NCBI GenBank assembly: GCA_051884615.1
Contig: JBJEVT010000031.1
Span: 1-64,000, forward strand
Direction of reading: 5' to 3'
Source of the DNA: UBA1724 sp051884615
GTDB taxonomy: Bacteria; Verrucomicrobiota; Lentisphaeria; Oligosphaerales; Oligosphaeraceae
DNA: 64,000 nucleotides
Position numbers and translations under genes: made by a program. Positions 15,560 to 23,802 of the stretch are shown one piece after another. Position 1 is the stretch's first letter; every line of letters starts with the position of its first letter. The notes below the pieces were generated by a model. The model ran no database searches, was not told the origin of the DNA, and saw only the letters and a program-made list of their open reading frames with translations.

Positions 15560-18500
15560 ATGGCTTGGCGTGTTCTTCTTTCCTTGCTCTTCGGGTTTTC
15601 CCTGATCTCCTTCAGTCAGAACGTGTTGAAGGATACGGAATTTGTCAGTCTCGAGAGTGTGTGGGCGCCCCGTCCCACGGAGAAGATCACGGCGCAGGAC
15701 GGGGTGGTGCGTCTGGAGGGCGGCGCGGCGCAGGGGGAGCGGGTTCTGCTTCAGCAGCAGGGCCTGGCTCTGGTGCCTAGGCTGACGTACATCTTCTCGG
15801 TGGAGTACCGCAGCGAGAGCGGGGCGCCGGGATATGTCTATCTGGAACGGAGCTCCGACTGGCACGGCCAGGGGCAGAAGGTGCAGGGCACTCCGGAATG
15901 GCAGACGGCCTCCTTCTCCTTCGTGCCCCGGGAGAGCGCGGGGCAGGCCGCATACTACGCCGTGTTGTCCCTGCAGCCCGATGTCACGGGTTCCATCGAA
16001 TACCGGAATCCCGTGCTGGAAGTGGAGGAGGGCGGCTTTGTGGAGTACGCCATGAGTGGCGACAATGTGCTGGAGGACGCCGCCTTCCTGGAGAAGAGGT
16101 GGGAGGTCCGGGATCCCTCCCGGACGGAGATCACGGGGGATTGCTCGGTGAAGTTGACGGGGCAGGATGGCGGTCGCACCTTGGTGGTGCAGTACGGGCT
16201 CCGGCTTTCTCCCGGGTCCTCGTATGTGTTCACGGTGCTGGTGCGGGGCACGGAGGGAGCCGCCGCCGACTTCTACGTGGAGCGGGGCGAGCCCTCCTTC
16301 CTGAAATTGCAGCATGTGAATGTGTCTCCTGTCTGGCGGGAGGCGACCATGGAGTTTGTGGCTCCCGCCAATGAGTCGGGATTCTACGCCGTGCTGTCCA
16401 CTCCCGCAGGCATGCAGGGCGAGGTGGAATTCCGCGCGCCTCGTCTGGCGGTGAAGAAGGGGACGTTGCAGAACGGGGGATTCCAGGTGGGTCTGGCGAG
16501 TTGGCAGGCGGTGAACGCGGTGCCTTACGACCACCAGGGCGACTACGGGATTTCCGCCAAGCTGGAGGGCATAGGCCAGGAGGCTTCCCTGCGGCAGGAC
16601 GGTCTTGAGGTGAAGAAGGGGAAGATCTACCAGCTGGCCTATGATGTGCGGGGCGGCTCCGACAGACGCTACACGGACATCCAGGGCGCCACCTGGTCCC
16701 GGATTGCGGTGCTGGACGACCAGGGACAGGTGATTCCCGACTGCGCCGGATGGCGGGACTGCTTCGACCGGTGGCAGCACAAGGAGGTCACCTTCGTGGC
16801 GGAGCGGGACATGGAGGTCTCCCTGGTGTGCCAGCTGAAGGAGGAGGGCGAGGTCTACTTTGACAACATCGTCTTCCAGGAGACTCATTCCAGCCTGCCT
16901 CTGCTGGAGATCGTGCTGGACGCCCCCTATGCCTACCACAACGGCGTGGTGGAGGGGCAGTGCGCCCCCGGGGAGATGCTCACGGGGCGGCTGTTCCCGG
17001 CCCTGAGGGGCGCCCGGCTTCGCCTGGGTTTCCAGGGGGAGGAGCAGGTGCTGGAGCCCCAGGACGAGGTGGCCTTCCAGCTGCCGATGCCCGAGGCCCA
17101 GGGGATCTATCCCATCGAGGCGGTTCTGGAGGACGAGGCCGGAGAGAAGCTGGCGGAGGCCAAGGTGGATTTCCAGGTGCGCCCCGTGCCTCCCCGCTCC
17201 TTCGCCTTCGACAAGAATCATGTCTTCCACATTGACGGCAAGCCCATCTTCCCCATCCATTCCTGGGGCAACCGGGGGGATTTGAGCCAGGTGGAGGCTT
17301 TCCAGCGCCAGCGGGAGCTGGGCTTCAACATCATCCTCTGCAACCACCGGCTGCTGGATGTGGCCGCCGACGCCGGCCTGCTTGCCATGGTCTACATCCC
17401 CACTTCCTTCGCCTCTCTGGCCGACGAGGATGCCGCCCGGAAGAACGGGGAGCAGCTGCGCCAGGAATACCAGGCGGTCATGGCCCACCCCTCCACCGCC
17501 CTGTGGTTCGTCACCGACGAGCCCGCCTGGCGGGGAGAGGATGTGCGCCGGAGCCAGCGGGCCTACAACCGGCTTCTGGCCTATCTGGACGACAGCCGCC
17601 CCGCCTTCCTCAACGAGGCCCCCCGGGGCAGGGTGGTGGACAACCGGGCCTACTCCCTGGCCTGCGATGTCTACGGGGTGGACATCTATCCCATCCCCGC
17701 CCCCAACACCCACTCCGGGCTGGAGGACAAGATGATGACCAGCGTGGGCAAATACACGGACATCTGCCGGGAGACCGTCCGGGACCAGAAGCCCATCTGG
17801 ATGACCATCCAGGGCTTCTCCTGGGGCGATTGGAACAACGCCCAGGAGAAGATCTATCCCACCTTGGAGGAGTCCCGCTACATGGCCTACGAGGCCATCG
17901 CCCATGGGGCCACCGGGCTTTCCTACTGGGGATTGAACCTGGGAGGCAAGCAGAACGACCAGTTCCTCCAGGATCTCTCCACCACCATCCACGAGGTGAC
18001 CTCCTTGAGCGCCCTCCTCATCGCCCCGGTGAACACGGAGGCCGCCACCGCCGACAGGCCCGAGGTCCTGGTCTGCCAGAAGAGCAACGAGGCGGGCGAT
18101 TTGTGGATCGTGCTGAACGAGTCCGGCGAGGAAATCGAGACCACCATCACCGGCCCCTTCCCCAAGCGCCTCCGGGTCATCCAGGAGGAGCGCGTCATCA
18201 TGCCCGAGAACGACGCCTTCGTTGCCACTCTGCCCCCCTACGGACTCCTGGTGCTGGTGGATGCCGACAAGCCTCTGCCGCCGCCTCTGGAAATCCCCGC
18301 CACCAGCCGCCAGACCGAAAGGGTCGAAATCCCCCAGTACTACGAGGGAGCCAGCTGGATCTGGCAGCCCGGGGACAGCCAGGTCGTTGATTCTCAAGTC
18401 ATCGTCCGCATCCCCGTGACGGTGGACGCCCCCCTGGAACACGCCTGGCTCTCCGTGGCGGTGGACGATGGCTTCTCCTGCACCATCAACGGCAAGGAAG

Positions 18501-18808
18501 TGATGCGGCAGAAAGAGTGGACCTGCGCCTGGACCATGGACGTGGCCAAGGAACTGAAGCCCGGGGAGAACGAGATTCTCATCCACGGCGCGGACTTGGG
18601 CGGGGCACCCTGCGGCATGCTGTTCTCCCTGGTGCTCTCCGATGGCAGAACCATCCTCTCGGATGGCACGCAGGAGTGCCGTCGTCCCGGGGAGGAGCGT
18701 TGGGTGCCCGTGGAAGTGATAGGGCCCTATGGATGCCTTCCCTGGGGGACGGGGGTCTTCCCGGTGCTCTACACCCAGCCTACGGTGGAGGCGATGCCCA
18801 TTCCGTGA
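15560..18808 (+). CDS. Secreted multi-domain glycoside hydrolase-like protein
   Basis: The product of about 1082 residues begins with a signal peptide (LLSLLFGFSLISFSQ). Three jelly-roll, carbohydrate-binding-like repeats follow (roughly 25-165, 170-310, 310-460), then a beta-rich linker and a TIM-barrel domain (~548-830) opening with KNHVFHIDGKPIFPIHSWG. FVTDEP (~650) carries the likely acid/base residue of clan-A glycosidases. The strand where a nucleophile Glu is expected reads WMTIQGF, so the mechanism or activity is uncertain. The C-terminal ~140 residues resemble the sugar-binding domain of rhamnosidase-like enzymes. A GAGGAG suits an alternative ATG at 15488, but the signal peptide favours 15560. 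Confidence 0.7.
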   Translation: MAWRVLLSLLFGFSLISFSQNVLKDTEFVSLESVWAPRPTEKITAQDGVVRLEGGAAQGERVLLQQQGLALVPRLTYIFSVEYRSESGAPGYVYLERSSDWHGQGQKVQGTPEWQTASFSFVPRESAGQAAYYAVLSLQPDVTGSIEYRNPVLEVEEGGFVEYAMSGDNVLEDAAFLEKRWEVRDPSRTEITGDCSVKLTGQDGGRTLVVQYGLRLSPGSSYVFTVLVRGTEGAAADFYVERGEPSFLKLQHVNVSPVWREATMEFVAPANESGFYAVLSTPAGMQGEVEFRAPRLAVKKGTLQNGGFQVGLASWQAVNAVPYDHQGDYGISAKLEGIGQEASLRQDGLEVKKGKIYQLAYDVRGGSDRRYTDIQGATWSRIAVLDDQGQVIPDCAGWRDCFDRWQHKEVTFVAERDMEVSLVCQLKEEGEVYFDNIVFQETHSSLPLLEIVLDAPYAYHNGVVEGQCAPGEMLTGRLFPALRGARLRLGFQGEEQVLEPQDEVAFQLPMPEAQGIYPIEAVLEDEAGEKLAEAKVDFQVRPVPPRSFAFDKNHVFHIDGKPIFPIHSWGNRGDLSQVEAFQRQRELGFNIILCNHRLLDVAADAGLLAMVYIPTSFASLADEDAARKNGEQLRQEYQAVMAHPSTALWFVTDEPAWRGEDVRRSQRAYNRLLAYLDDSRPAFLNEAPRGRVVDNRAYSLACDVYGVDIYPIPAPNTHSGLEDKMMTSVGKYTDICRETVRDQKPIWMTIQGFSWGDWNNAQEKIYPTLEESRYMAYEAIAHGATGLSYWGLNLGGKQNDQFLQDLSTTIHEVTSLSALLIAPVNTEAATADRPEVLVCQKSNEAGDLWIVLNESGEEIETTITGPFPKRLRVIQEERVIMPENDAFVATLPPYGLLVLVDADKPLPPPLEIPATSRQTERVEIPQYYEGASWIWQPGDSQVVDSQVIVRIPVTVDAPLEHAWLSVAVDDGFSCTINGKEVMRQKEWTCAWTMDVAKELKPGENEILIHGADLGGAPCGMLFSLVLSDGRTILSDGTQECRRPGEERWVPVEVIGPYGCLPWGTGVFPVLYTQPTVEAMPIP

Positions 18809-18810
18809 CG

Positions 18811-18900
18811 CTGCCGTGGAAACACGGGGGACACGGAGATTCAGACACGGAGACCACAGAAACGCCGGCAAGCCGGCGCACAGAGAGCACAGAGGGGGGC
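18811..18900 (-). repeat. Dispersed intergenic repeat, family A, inverted copy
   Basis: Reads as ACACGGGGGACACGGAGA...CACAGAGAGCACAGAGG on the plus strand, i.e. the reverse of the other copies. A short inverted repeat GCCGGC-AA-GCCGGC sits at its centre (about 18872-18886), where other copies hold CCGCAGGGCG-like palindromes. Confidence 0.65.
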
Positions 18901-18980
18901 GTTCCGGCATCCGGTTCCGGATGCCTTGTTGTTCCAGGTTTCGCCTCCGGGGACGCCCCCCGCTTTAGGAGGCAAACTAC

Positions 18981-19060
18981 CCCCGGAGATCCCCTAGATT
19001 CTCCAGCCCCTCCAAGCCCCTCTAGGACATCTAGGGCATCTAGATTCCTAGCCCGCCCGT
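18981..19060 (-). repeat. Dispersed intergenic repeat, family B (CTAGATG units), inverted copy
   Basis: In reverse complement it reads GGGCGGGCTAGGAATCTAGA, then CTAGATG units, CTAGAGGGG and GGGCTGGAGAATCT. This order matches the copy at 21331-21415 from the GGGCGGGC flank to the GGCTGGAGAATCT end. Confidence 0.7.
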
Positions 19061-19205
19061 CCAGGGACGCCCTCGCGGGTTCCTGGCGGGAAATCCAGCC
19101 GCTCTTGCGGGGCTGGGGTGCAAGGGGGTCAGGGAAACAGGTTTATATTTTCCCGCTTTACCGCTTTTCCACGTCTATCGCAATCCCTTCAATCTCCTGC
19201 GAACG

Positions 19206-20621
19206 ATGTCCCTCCAATTCTATAATTCCCTGAGCCACCGTGTGGAACCCATGACTCCCCTCCAGCCGGGAAAGGTGGGCATGTATACCTGCGGTCCCAC
19301 GGTCTATAACTTCGCCCATATCGGCAATTTCCGCTGCTACGCCTTCGAGGATATCCTGAAGAGAACATTGCTGGCCTCCGGGCTCAAGGTGCGCCATGTG
19401 ATGAATCTCACCGATGTGGATGACAAGACCATCCGGGGCTCCCAGGCCGCCCATCTCCCCCTCCGGGAATTCACCCAGACCTACAAGGACGCCTTCTTCC
19501 AGGACATCAAAACCCTCCGGATGCTGCCGGCTGACGTCTATCCCGCCGCCACCGACACCATCCCCGAGATGATCCAGCTGATCCAGACTCTCTTTGACAA
19601 GGGGATTGCCTATCAGGCCGAGGACAAATCGGTGTATTTCTCCATTGCCAAGTGGCCCGCCTATGGGCAATTGGTGAGAATCGACCGGGATGCCATGCGG
19701 GTGGGGGTCCGCATCAAGATGGACGAATACGCCAAGGACGCCATGGCCGATTTTGCGTTGTGGAAGGCCTGGGACGAGGCGGACGGGGATGTGTGGTGGG
19801 ATTCTCCCTGGGGACGGGGTCGCCCGGGCTGGCATATCGAGTGCTCCGCCATGTCCTCCAAATACCTGGGGAAGACCTTTGACCTCCACTGCGGCGGCAT
19901 CGACAACATGTTCCCTCATCACGAGGATGAAATCGCCCAGTCCGAGGCCGCCAATGGCTGCCCATTTGTGAAACTCTGGATGCACTGCGCCCACCTGATG
20001 GTGGAGAACCAGAAGATGTCCAAGAGTCTGGGCAACTTCTACACCCTGAAGGATCTCCTGGCCAAGGGATACACGGGGCGGGAAATCCGCTATGTCCTCA
20101 TTGGCACCTACTATCGCCAGAGCTTGAATTTCTCCCTCCAGGCGCTGGAAGAGGCCCGGGGCAATCTCCAGCGGCTGGACGCCTTTTCCGGCCGCCTGAA
20201 GGAAGTGGCTGCCCAGGGGACGCCGGGAGAGGTCACGCCGGAGCAGAAAGAGGCCTTTGCCCAGGCCAAGGAGAAGTTCCTGAGCGCCCTCCAGGACGAC
20301 TTGAATGTCTCCGCTGGATTGGGCGCCCTCTTCGACTTCCTCCGGGAAGGCAACCGGGAGATGGATGCCGGCAAGTACAGCCGTCAGGCGGCCCAGGACG
20401 CCCTGGAGGTGCTGGCCTCCATGGACCAGGTTCTTGCCATCCTGGAGCCGGAGCCCCAGGAACTCCAGGTTCCCCCCGAGATCCTCGCCCTGGCGGAAGA
20501 GCGCCAGGCCGCCCGCAAGGCCAAGGACTGGGCCAAGGCGGATGCTCTGCGCCAGGCCATCGACCAGGCTGGCTGGGTGGTGAAGGATACCCCGAAGGGG
20601 CCCCAGTTCCTCCGGAAATGA
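19206..20621 (+). CDS. cysS: Cysteinyl-tRNA synthetase
   Basis: A 471-residue class I synthetase that charges tRNA-Cys. It has the zinc/HIGH region MYTCGPTVYNFAHIGN (~25-40), the family's NLTDVDDKTI, and GWHIECSAMS (~216) with zinc-binding Cys. HCGGIDNMFPHHEDEIAQ follows, then the KMSKS motif (NQKMSKSLGNF, ~265-275) and a C-terminal helical anticodon-binding domain. Length is normal. The stop overlaps the start of the HD-domain gene (ATGA). Both dispersed repeat families lie upstream. Confidence 0.97.
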   Translation: MSLQFYNSLSHRVEPMTPLQPGKVGMYTCGPTVYNFAHIGNFRCYAFEDILKRTLLASGLKVRHVMNLTDVDDKTIRGSQAAHLPLREFTQTYKDAFFQDIKTLRMLPADVYPAATDTIPEMIQLIQTLFDKGIAYQAEDKSVYFSIAKWPAYGQLVRIDRDAMRVGVRIKMDEYAKDAMADFALWKAWDEADGDVWWDSPWGRGRPGWHIECSAMSSKYLGKTFDLHCGGIDNMFPHHEDEIAQSEAANGCPFVKLWMHCAHLMVENQKMSKSLGNFYTLKDLLAKGYTGREIRYVLIGTYYRQSLNFSLQALEEARGNLQRLDAFSGRLKEVAAQGTPGEVTPEQKEAFAQAKEKFLSALQDDLNVSAGLGALFDFLREGNREMDAGKYSRQAAQDALEVLASMDQVLAILEPEPQELQVPPEILALAEERQAARKAKDWAKADALRQAIDQAGWVVKDTPKGPQFLRK

Positions 20622-21301
20622 TCCAGACGCTGCCCCAGGGCTGGCAACGCCGCCTGGAGGGTCTCGCCCGGGAACGGCTGGAGCGGGACCCTTCCTGCCA
20701 TGATTGGGATCACACCCGGCGGGTCTTGCTTTCCGCCACCATGCTGGCCAGGCAGGAGGGCGCCGACCTTTCCATTGTCACCGCCGCCGCCATCCTCCAC
20801 GATATTGCCCGTCCCGAGGAAATGGCCAGCCAGGGGAGGGAGGATCATGCGGTGCTGGGGGCGAAAATGGCCTTGGTTCTCCTGGAACGGGAGGGGCTGG
20901 GCACCCCGGAATGGCGGGAACGGGTGGTCCGGTGCATCCGCACCCACCGCTTCCGGAACCGCACCGGGGAGGCGCCGGAGACGGTGGAGGAAAAGGTCCT
21001 CTTCGATGCGGATAAACTGGATTCCCTGGGCGCCATCGGGCTTGCCCGGGCTTTTCATTTCGCCGGAAAAACCGGCGCCCGGGTCCATAACTCCGCCCAG
21101 GAAGCCCTGGCGGGACATTCCTACGGACGGGAAGATTCCGCTTACCGGGAATTTCTGGTGAAACTCCAATATCTGCCCCAGGCGATGCTCACCCCTGCCG
21201 GCACCGCCCTGGCCCGGGAACGCCTCCATTTTATGCAGGAATTCTTCCAGACCCTCCAACAGGAATGTTTCCCGGAGCCCCCCGCCAACGGCGAGGAATA
21301 A
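20618..21301 (+). CDS. HD-domain phosphohydrolase
   Basis: A 227-residue HD-superfamily protein. H-x-x-DH occurs as HDWDHTRRV (~28-36), followed by AAILHDIARP (~65-74, the HD pair), HAVLGAKMAL (~85) and FDADKLDSLGAIG (~138), giving the metal-binding His/Asp set of YpgQ/YedJ-like hydrolases. These act on nucleotides or similar phosphates; the substrate is not predictable. It is translationally coupled to cysS through ATGA. Confidence 0.85.
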   Translation: MIQTLPQGWQRRLEGLARERLERDPSCHDWDHTRRVLLSATMLARQEGADLSIVTAAAILHDIARPEEMASQGREDHAVLGAKMALVLLEREGLGTPEWRERVVRCIRTHRFRNRTGEAPETVEEKVLFDADKLDSLGAIGLARAFHFAGKTGARVHNSAQEALAGHSYGREDSAYREFLVKLQYLPQAMLTPAGTALARERLHFMQEFFQTLQQECFPEPPANGEE

Positions 21302-21330
21302 CTTGACTCCCACCTCGGGGGGGGGGCGCA

Positions 21331-21415
21331 CGTGCCTGGGCGGGCGGGGAAGCTAGATGTTCTAGATGGACTAGATGCTCTAGGAGGGGTTAGAGGGGCT
21401 GGAGAATCTGGGAGT
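21331..21415 (+). repeat. Dispersed intergenic repeat, family B
   Basis: Order: GGGCGGGCGGGGAAGC flank, CTAGATGTT, CTAGATGGA, CTAGATGCT, CTAGGAGGGG, TTAGAGGGG, CTGGAGAATCT. The flank plus first units recur almost exactly at 22290-22330. Confidence 0.75.
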
Positions 21416-21534
21416 TACTTCCTATAGACAGATCGGGGGGGGGACCTGGGCGGGGGCGTTTTTTATGCAAAACATCCCGAGGCAGTTGGCAATAGAAAAA
21501 ATAAGAATCCTCCTAAAAAAGAAAATGACCTGGG

Positions 21535-21966
21535 TTATTCAAAGTTCTGCTTAATTTTATCAAGCACATCTTTTATCGATTTTTCAACAAGGGATTTGTT
21601 GTAGAAATACAATCCAAAGCATACAATGGGGCTAACAAAAAGAAGTTCCCCCGCGAGCAAGAAAGCAAAAACGCAAAAAATCCAAAAAGCGACAGAAGGC
21701 CCATACTCGGTCTCGCAATTGATAATGTACCCATCTTTCTTGCGGTTCTCGGAAACAGTAATAATGCTGATATCCTTGCGAAAGATTGAGATAAATGAAG
21801 GATTAATTCCTGTCACATATGTTCCAGATTGAAATTGAGTTGTATATACACGAGATTGAGTTGATGAAGAGATTTTCTTGAACTCCTCCTCCATTTTTTC
21901 CATGATCATCGCAAGGGTCTCGTCATTGACGGTTGTTTTGACGTTTTGTACACAAGTGAATTTCAT
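21535..21966 (-). CDS. A+T-rich orphan membrane protein
   Basis: A 143-residue protein with a soluble N-terminal half (about 1-88) and a hydrophobic hairpin of two helices at ~91-127 (VAFWIFCVFAFLLAGELLFV and following), then a Lys-rich tail. No family is recognised. It is far more A+T-rich than the genes on either side and lies alone between repeat clusters, which suggests acquired DNA. Confidence 0.5.
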   Translation of the reverse strand: MKFTCVQNVKTTVNDETLAMIMEKMEEEFKKISSSTQSRVYTTQFQSGTYVTGINPSFISIFRKDISIITVSENRKKDGYIINCETEYGPSVAFWIFCVFAFLLAGELLFVSPIVCFGLYFYNKSLVEKSIKDVLDKIKQNFE

Positions 21967-22289
21967 TTTTCTAGTTTTTTTAGGGGGAATACATAAAGTG
22001 CCATATCATTATGACACAACCATTTAAGATAGAGAGAGTTCAAGAATTTCCCGCTCCGTGCAACAGGGCAAAGGAGTGATTGTCCGGACGGGGCTCTGTC
22101 ATCGGGCGAAACCTGCTGTTATCTCGGCTAGCCACGAACCTTTTGGGATTTCTGAATATAATGTTAACTACTTCAAGTGGCACGCAGATGTTTTCGAAAT
22201 TTTTACTCTATCCCTAAAATTCCGAAAAGGTTAGCCATGTAGGAGACGATCTTCCATGGCGACTTCCGATTTAGCGCTCCGGCATAGGG

Positions 22290-22350
22290 CGGGCGGGGAA
22301 GCAAGATGCCCTAGATGGACTAGATGTCCTAGAATCTAGGAATCTCCGAG
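22290..22350 (+). repeat. Dispersed intergenic repeat, family B
   Basis: GGGCGGGCGGGGAAGC is followed by AAGATGCCC, TAGATGGAC, TAGATGTCC, TAGAATC and TAGGAATC. The arrangement copies that at 21331. Confidence 0.75.
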
Positions 22351-22380
22351 GGAGATTGCCTCCCCAAAGAACGGGGGGCG

Positions 22381-22521
22381 GAGCATGCGCAGCAGGCTCC
22401 GCCCTCTCTGTGCTCTTCGTGGGTGCCGCAGGCGCTTCTGTGTCCTCCGTGTTTAAACTCTCCGTGTCCTCTGCGTGCGCCGCAGGCGCCTCCGTGTGGT
22501 CTGTGTTGAAGCGGCAGCGTC
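22381..22521 (+). repeat. Dispersed intergenic repeat, family A
   Basis: The longest family-A copy: CTCTGTGCT, CTTCGTGGG, TTCTGTGTC, CTCCGTGTT, CTCCGTGTC, CTCTGCGTG, CTCCGTGTG and TCTGTGTTG units surround the palindromic GCGCCGCAGGCGC. It begins with GAGCATGCGCAGCAG, shared with the copy near 590. Confidence 0.7.
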
Positions 22522-22531
22522 CTTCCGGCTT

Positions 22532-23146
22532 TCAGGGGAGTTGGAATTCGGCTTCCAGGAGTTTTCCCTGGGTCCACTGCCAGAGATCCGTCCAGAGGGT
22601 GGCGGGGAGGTTGGGTGGCGGGTCGCCGGCTGCCATCTGGAGGAGGAGTTGGCATTGGGCCGCCTCCCTGGGGGAGAGGGTGACGGGGGAGAGCAGTCCG
22701 GATTCGTTGAGGAGGGTCAATCCCGCGGCGGTGAGGGTGGCGTCCGGCGGGAGGGGGTCCTGGGCGAGTCTTTGGAGTCCCACCACCAATGCCTGGTAGA
22801 AGGCGGGCATGGGCATTTGTGGGAGGAGGTTGTCCAGGGCCAGGCGCGCCAGGGTGCAGGCGGCCTCGAAGTGGGCGCGGTGCTGGGCGAGTCCGCTGAA
22901 ATCCCGGAGGGGGATGAACTTCCGGCATTTTCCCCATTCTCCGCGGGGGTGGAAATCCACCTGGAGGATTTGGAAGAGATCGAAGAAGGGGCGGGCCTTG
23001 GCGGGATGGAGGGCGGGCGCCGGCATCTTCAGGGTGAGCTTCCCCAGTTCCGGGGAGAGCCCTCCGATGATGATGGTGCGGTCGTCGAAGGGGGTTTTCC
23101 GGAGGACCAGGAACTGTGTGGAGCGTGGTTCCTCGTGGGGGGTCAT
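22532..23146 (-). CDS. recO: DNA repair protein RecO
   Basis: A 204-residue protein with the RecO N-terminal OB-fold pattern (FLVLRKTPFDDRTIIIGGLSPELGK) and a helical C-terminal part containing FDLFQILQ and a RecO-like HFEAACTLARL. RecO anneals DNA and loads RecA with RecR on SSB-coated gaps. It is somewhat shorter than typical RecO, and the zinc-finger cysteines are not evident. It starts inside the stop of the preceding gene (ATGA), last in a long minus-strand gene series. Confidence 0.75.
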   Translation of the reverse strand: MTPHEEPRSTQFLVLRKTPFDDRTIIIGGLSPELGKLTLKMPAPALHPAKARPFFDLFQILQVDFHPRGEWGKCRKFIPLRDFSGLAQHRAHFEAACTLARLALDNLLPQMPMPAFYQALVVGLQRLAQDPLPPDATLTAAGLTLLNESGLLSPVTLSPREAAQCQLLLQMAAGDPPPNLPATLWTDLWQWTQGKLLEAEFQLP

Positions 23147-23787
23147 GGGGAGGGTTTTCCTGGGGGAGGGAGCGTCAGGGCGTTGCTGGCGGCGAGGCAG
23201 AGAAGGAGGAGGGGGAGGAGGGTGGCGAAGGCGCCCAGGGTCCGGAGGCTCTGGGGGCCGGTTTCCTGGAGGGTCTGGGTTTTCCTTTCCAGTTCCCGGA
23301 GGGCGCATGCGGCGTCGCTGAAGGTTTTTCGGAGGGGAGGGAGGTCCTTCTGGGCGGTGTCCTCCAGATATTGGCTGGCCTGGAGGGAGGTGCGGGAGAT
23401 TCTGGGGAGGAGCGCCTCCAGGTTTTCCGTGAGCTGGGAGAGTTCCGCGATGGCGTTGGCCTGGGGGAATCCCAGGAGTCCCAGGATGGGGAGGGCGGGA
23501 TTGCGGCGCAGGGCGGCCAGCAGTTCCTCCCCCTGTCCTGTCAGGGCGGAGATTTCCCGGAAGTGGACGGCGTAGCCGGGCAGGATTTTCTGTTCCAGGT
23601 CTGCCAGGCGGGCATTCTGCTGTTCCAGGGTCTGGGCGGCCTGGGCCAGAGTCTGCTGGAGGCGTGCCAGTTCCTGGCGGGGGAATGCCCTGGGGGCCAG
23701 GACGAAGAAGGCCACGCTTCCGGCGAGGAGGAGGGTGGCCAAGGTGAGTTCCAGACAGAGGAGAAGGATGGCGATGGTGCGTTTCAT
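23143..23787 (-). CDS. Membrane protein with periplasmic coiled coil
   Basis: A 214-residue protein with an N-terminal helix (about 5-30), a long Gln/Leu/Glu-rich coiled-coil region (about 38-185) and a second hydrophobic helix near 185-203. The topology suggests both ends anchor the protein while the coiled coil faces the periplasm. No family is recognised. Encoded between the secreted 413-residue protein and recO with tight spacing. Confidence 0.6.
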   Translation of the reverse strand: MKRTIAILLLCLELTLATLLLAGSVAFFVLAPRAFPRQELARLQQTLAQAAQTLEQQNARLADLEQKILPGYAVHFREISALTGQGEELLAALRRNPALPILGLLGFPQANAIAELSQLTENLEALLPRISRTSLQASQYLEDTAQKDLPPLRKTFSDAACALRELERKTQTLQETGPQSLRTLGAFATLLPLLLLCLAASNALTLPPPGKPSP

Positions 23788-23802
23788 AGGGTGGGGCGCA
23801 CG

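Larger units (their letters stand above)
21967..22531. other. Intergenic region with a possible decayed gene and two repeats
   Basis: The first half is A+T-rich. A plus-strand frame is open from 22028 to a stop at 22232-22234, with protein-like composition (for example AVISASHEPFGISEYNVNYF) but no ATG; a GTG at 22058 is possible. It may be the 3' remnant of a gene related to the island at 21535. The second half holds family-B (22290-22350) and family-A (22381-22521) repeats. Confidence 0.4.

Noticed and set aside
15437..18910. Minus-strand open frame of about 1160 codons opposite the glycoside hydrolase-like gene
   Set aside because: Shadow composition without recognisable motifs, opposite a gene with a signal peptide and sugar-binding domains.
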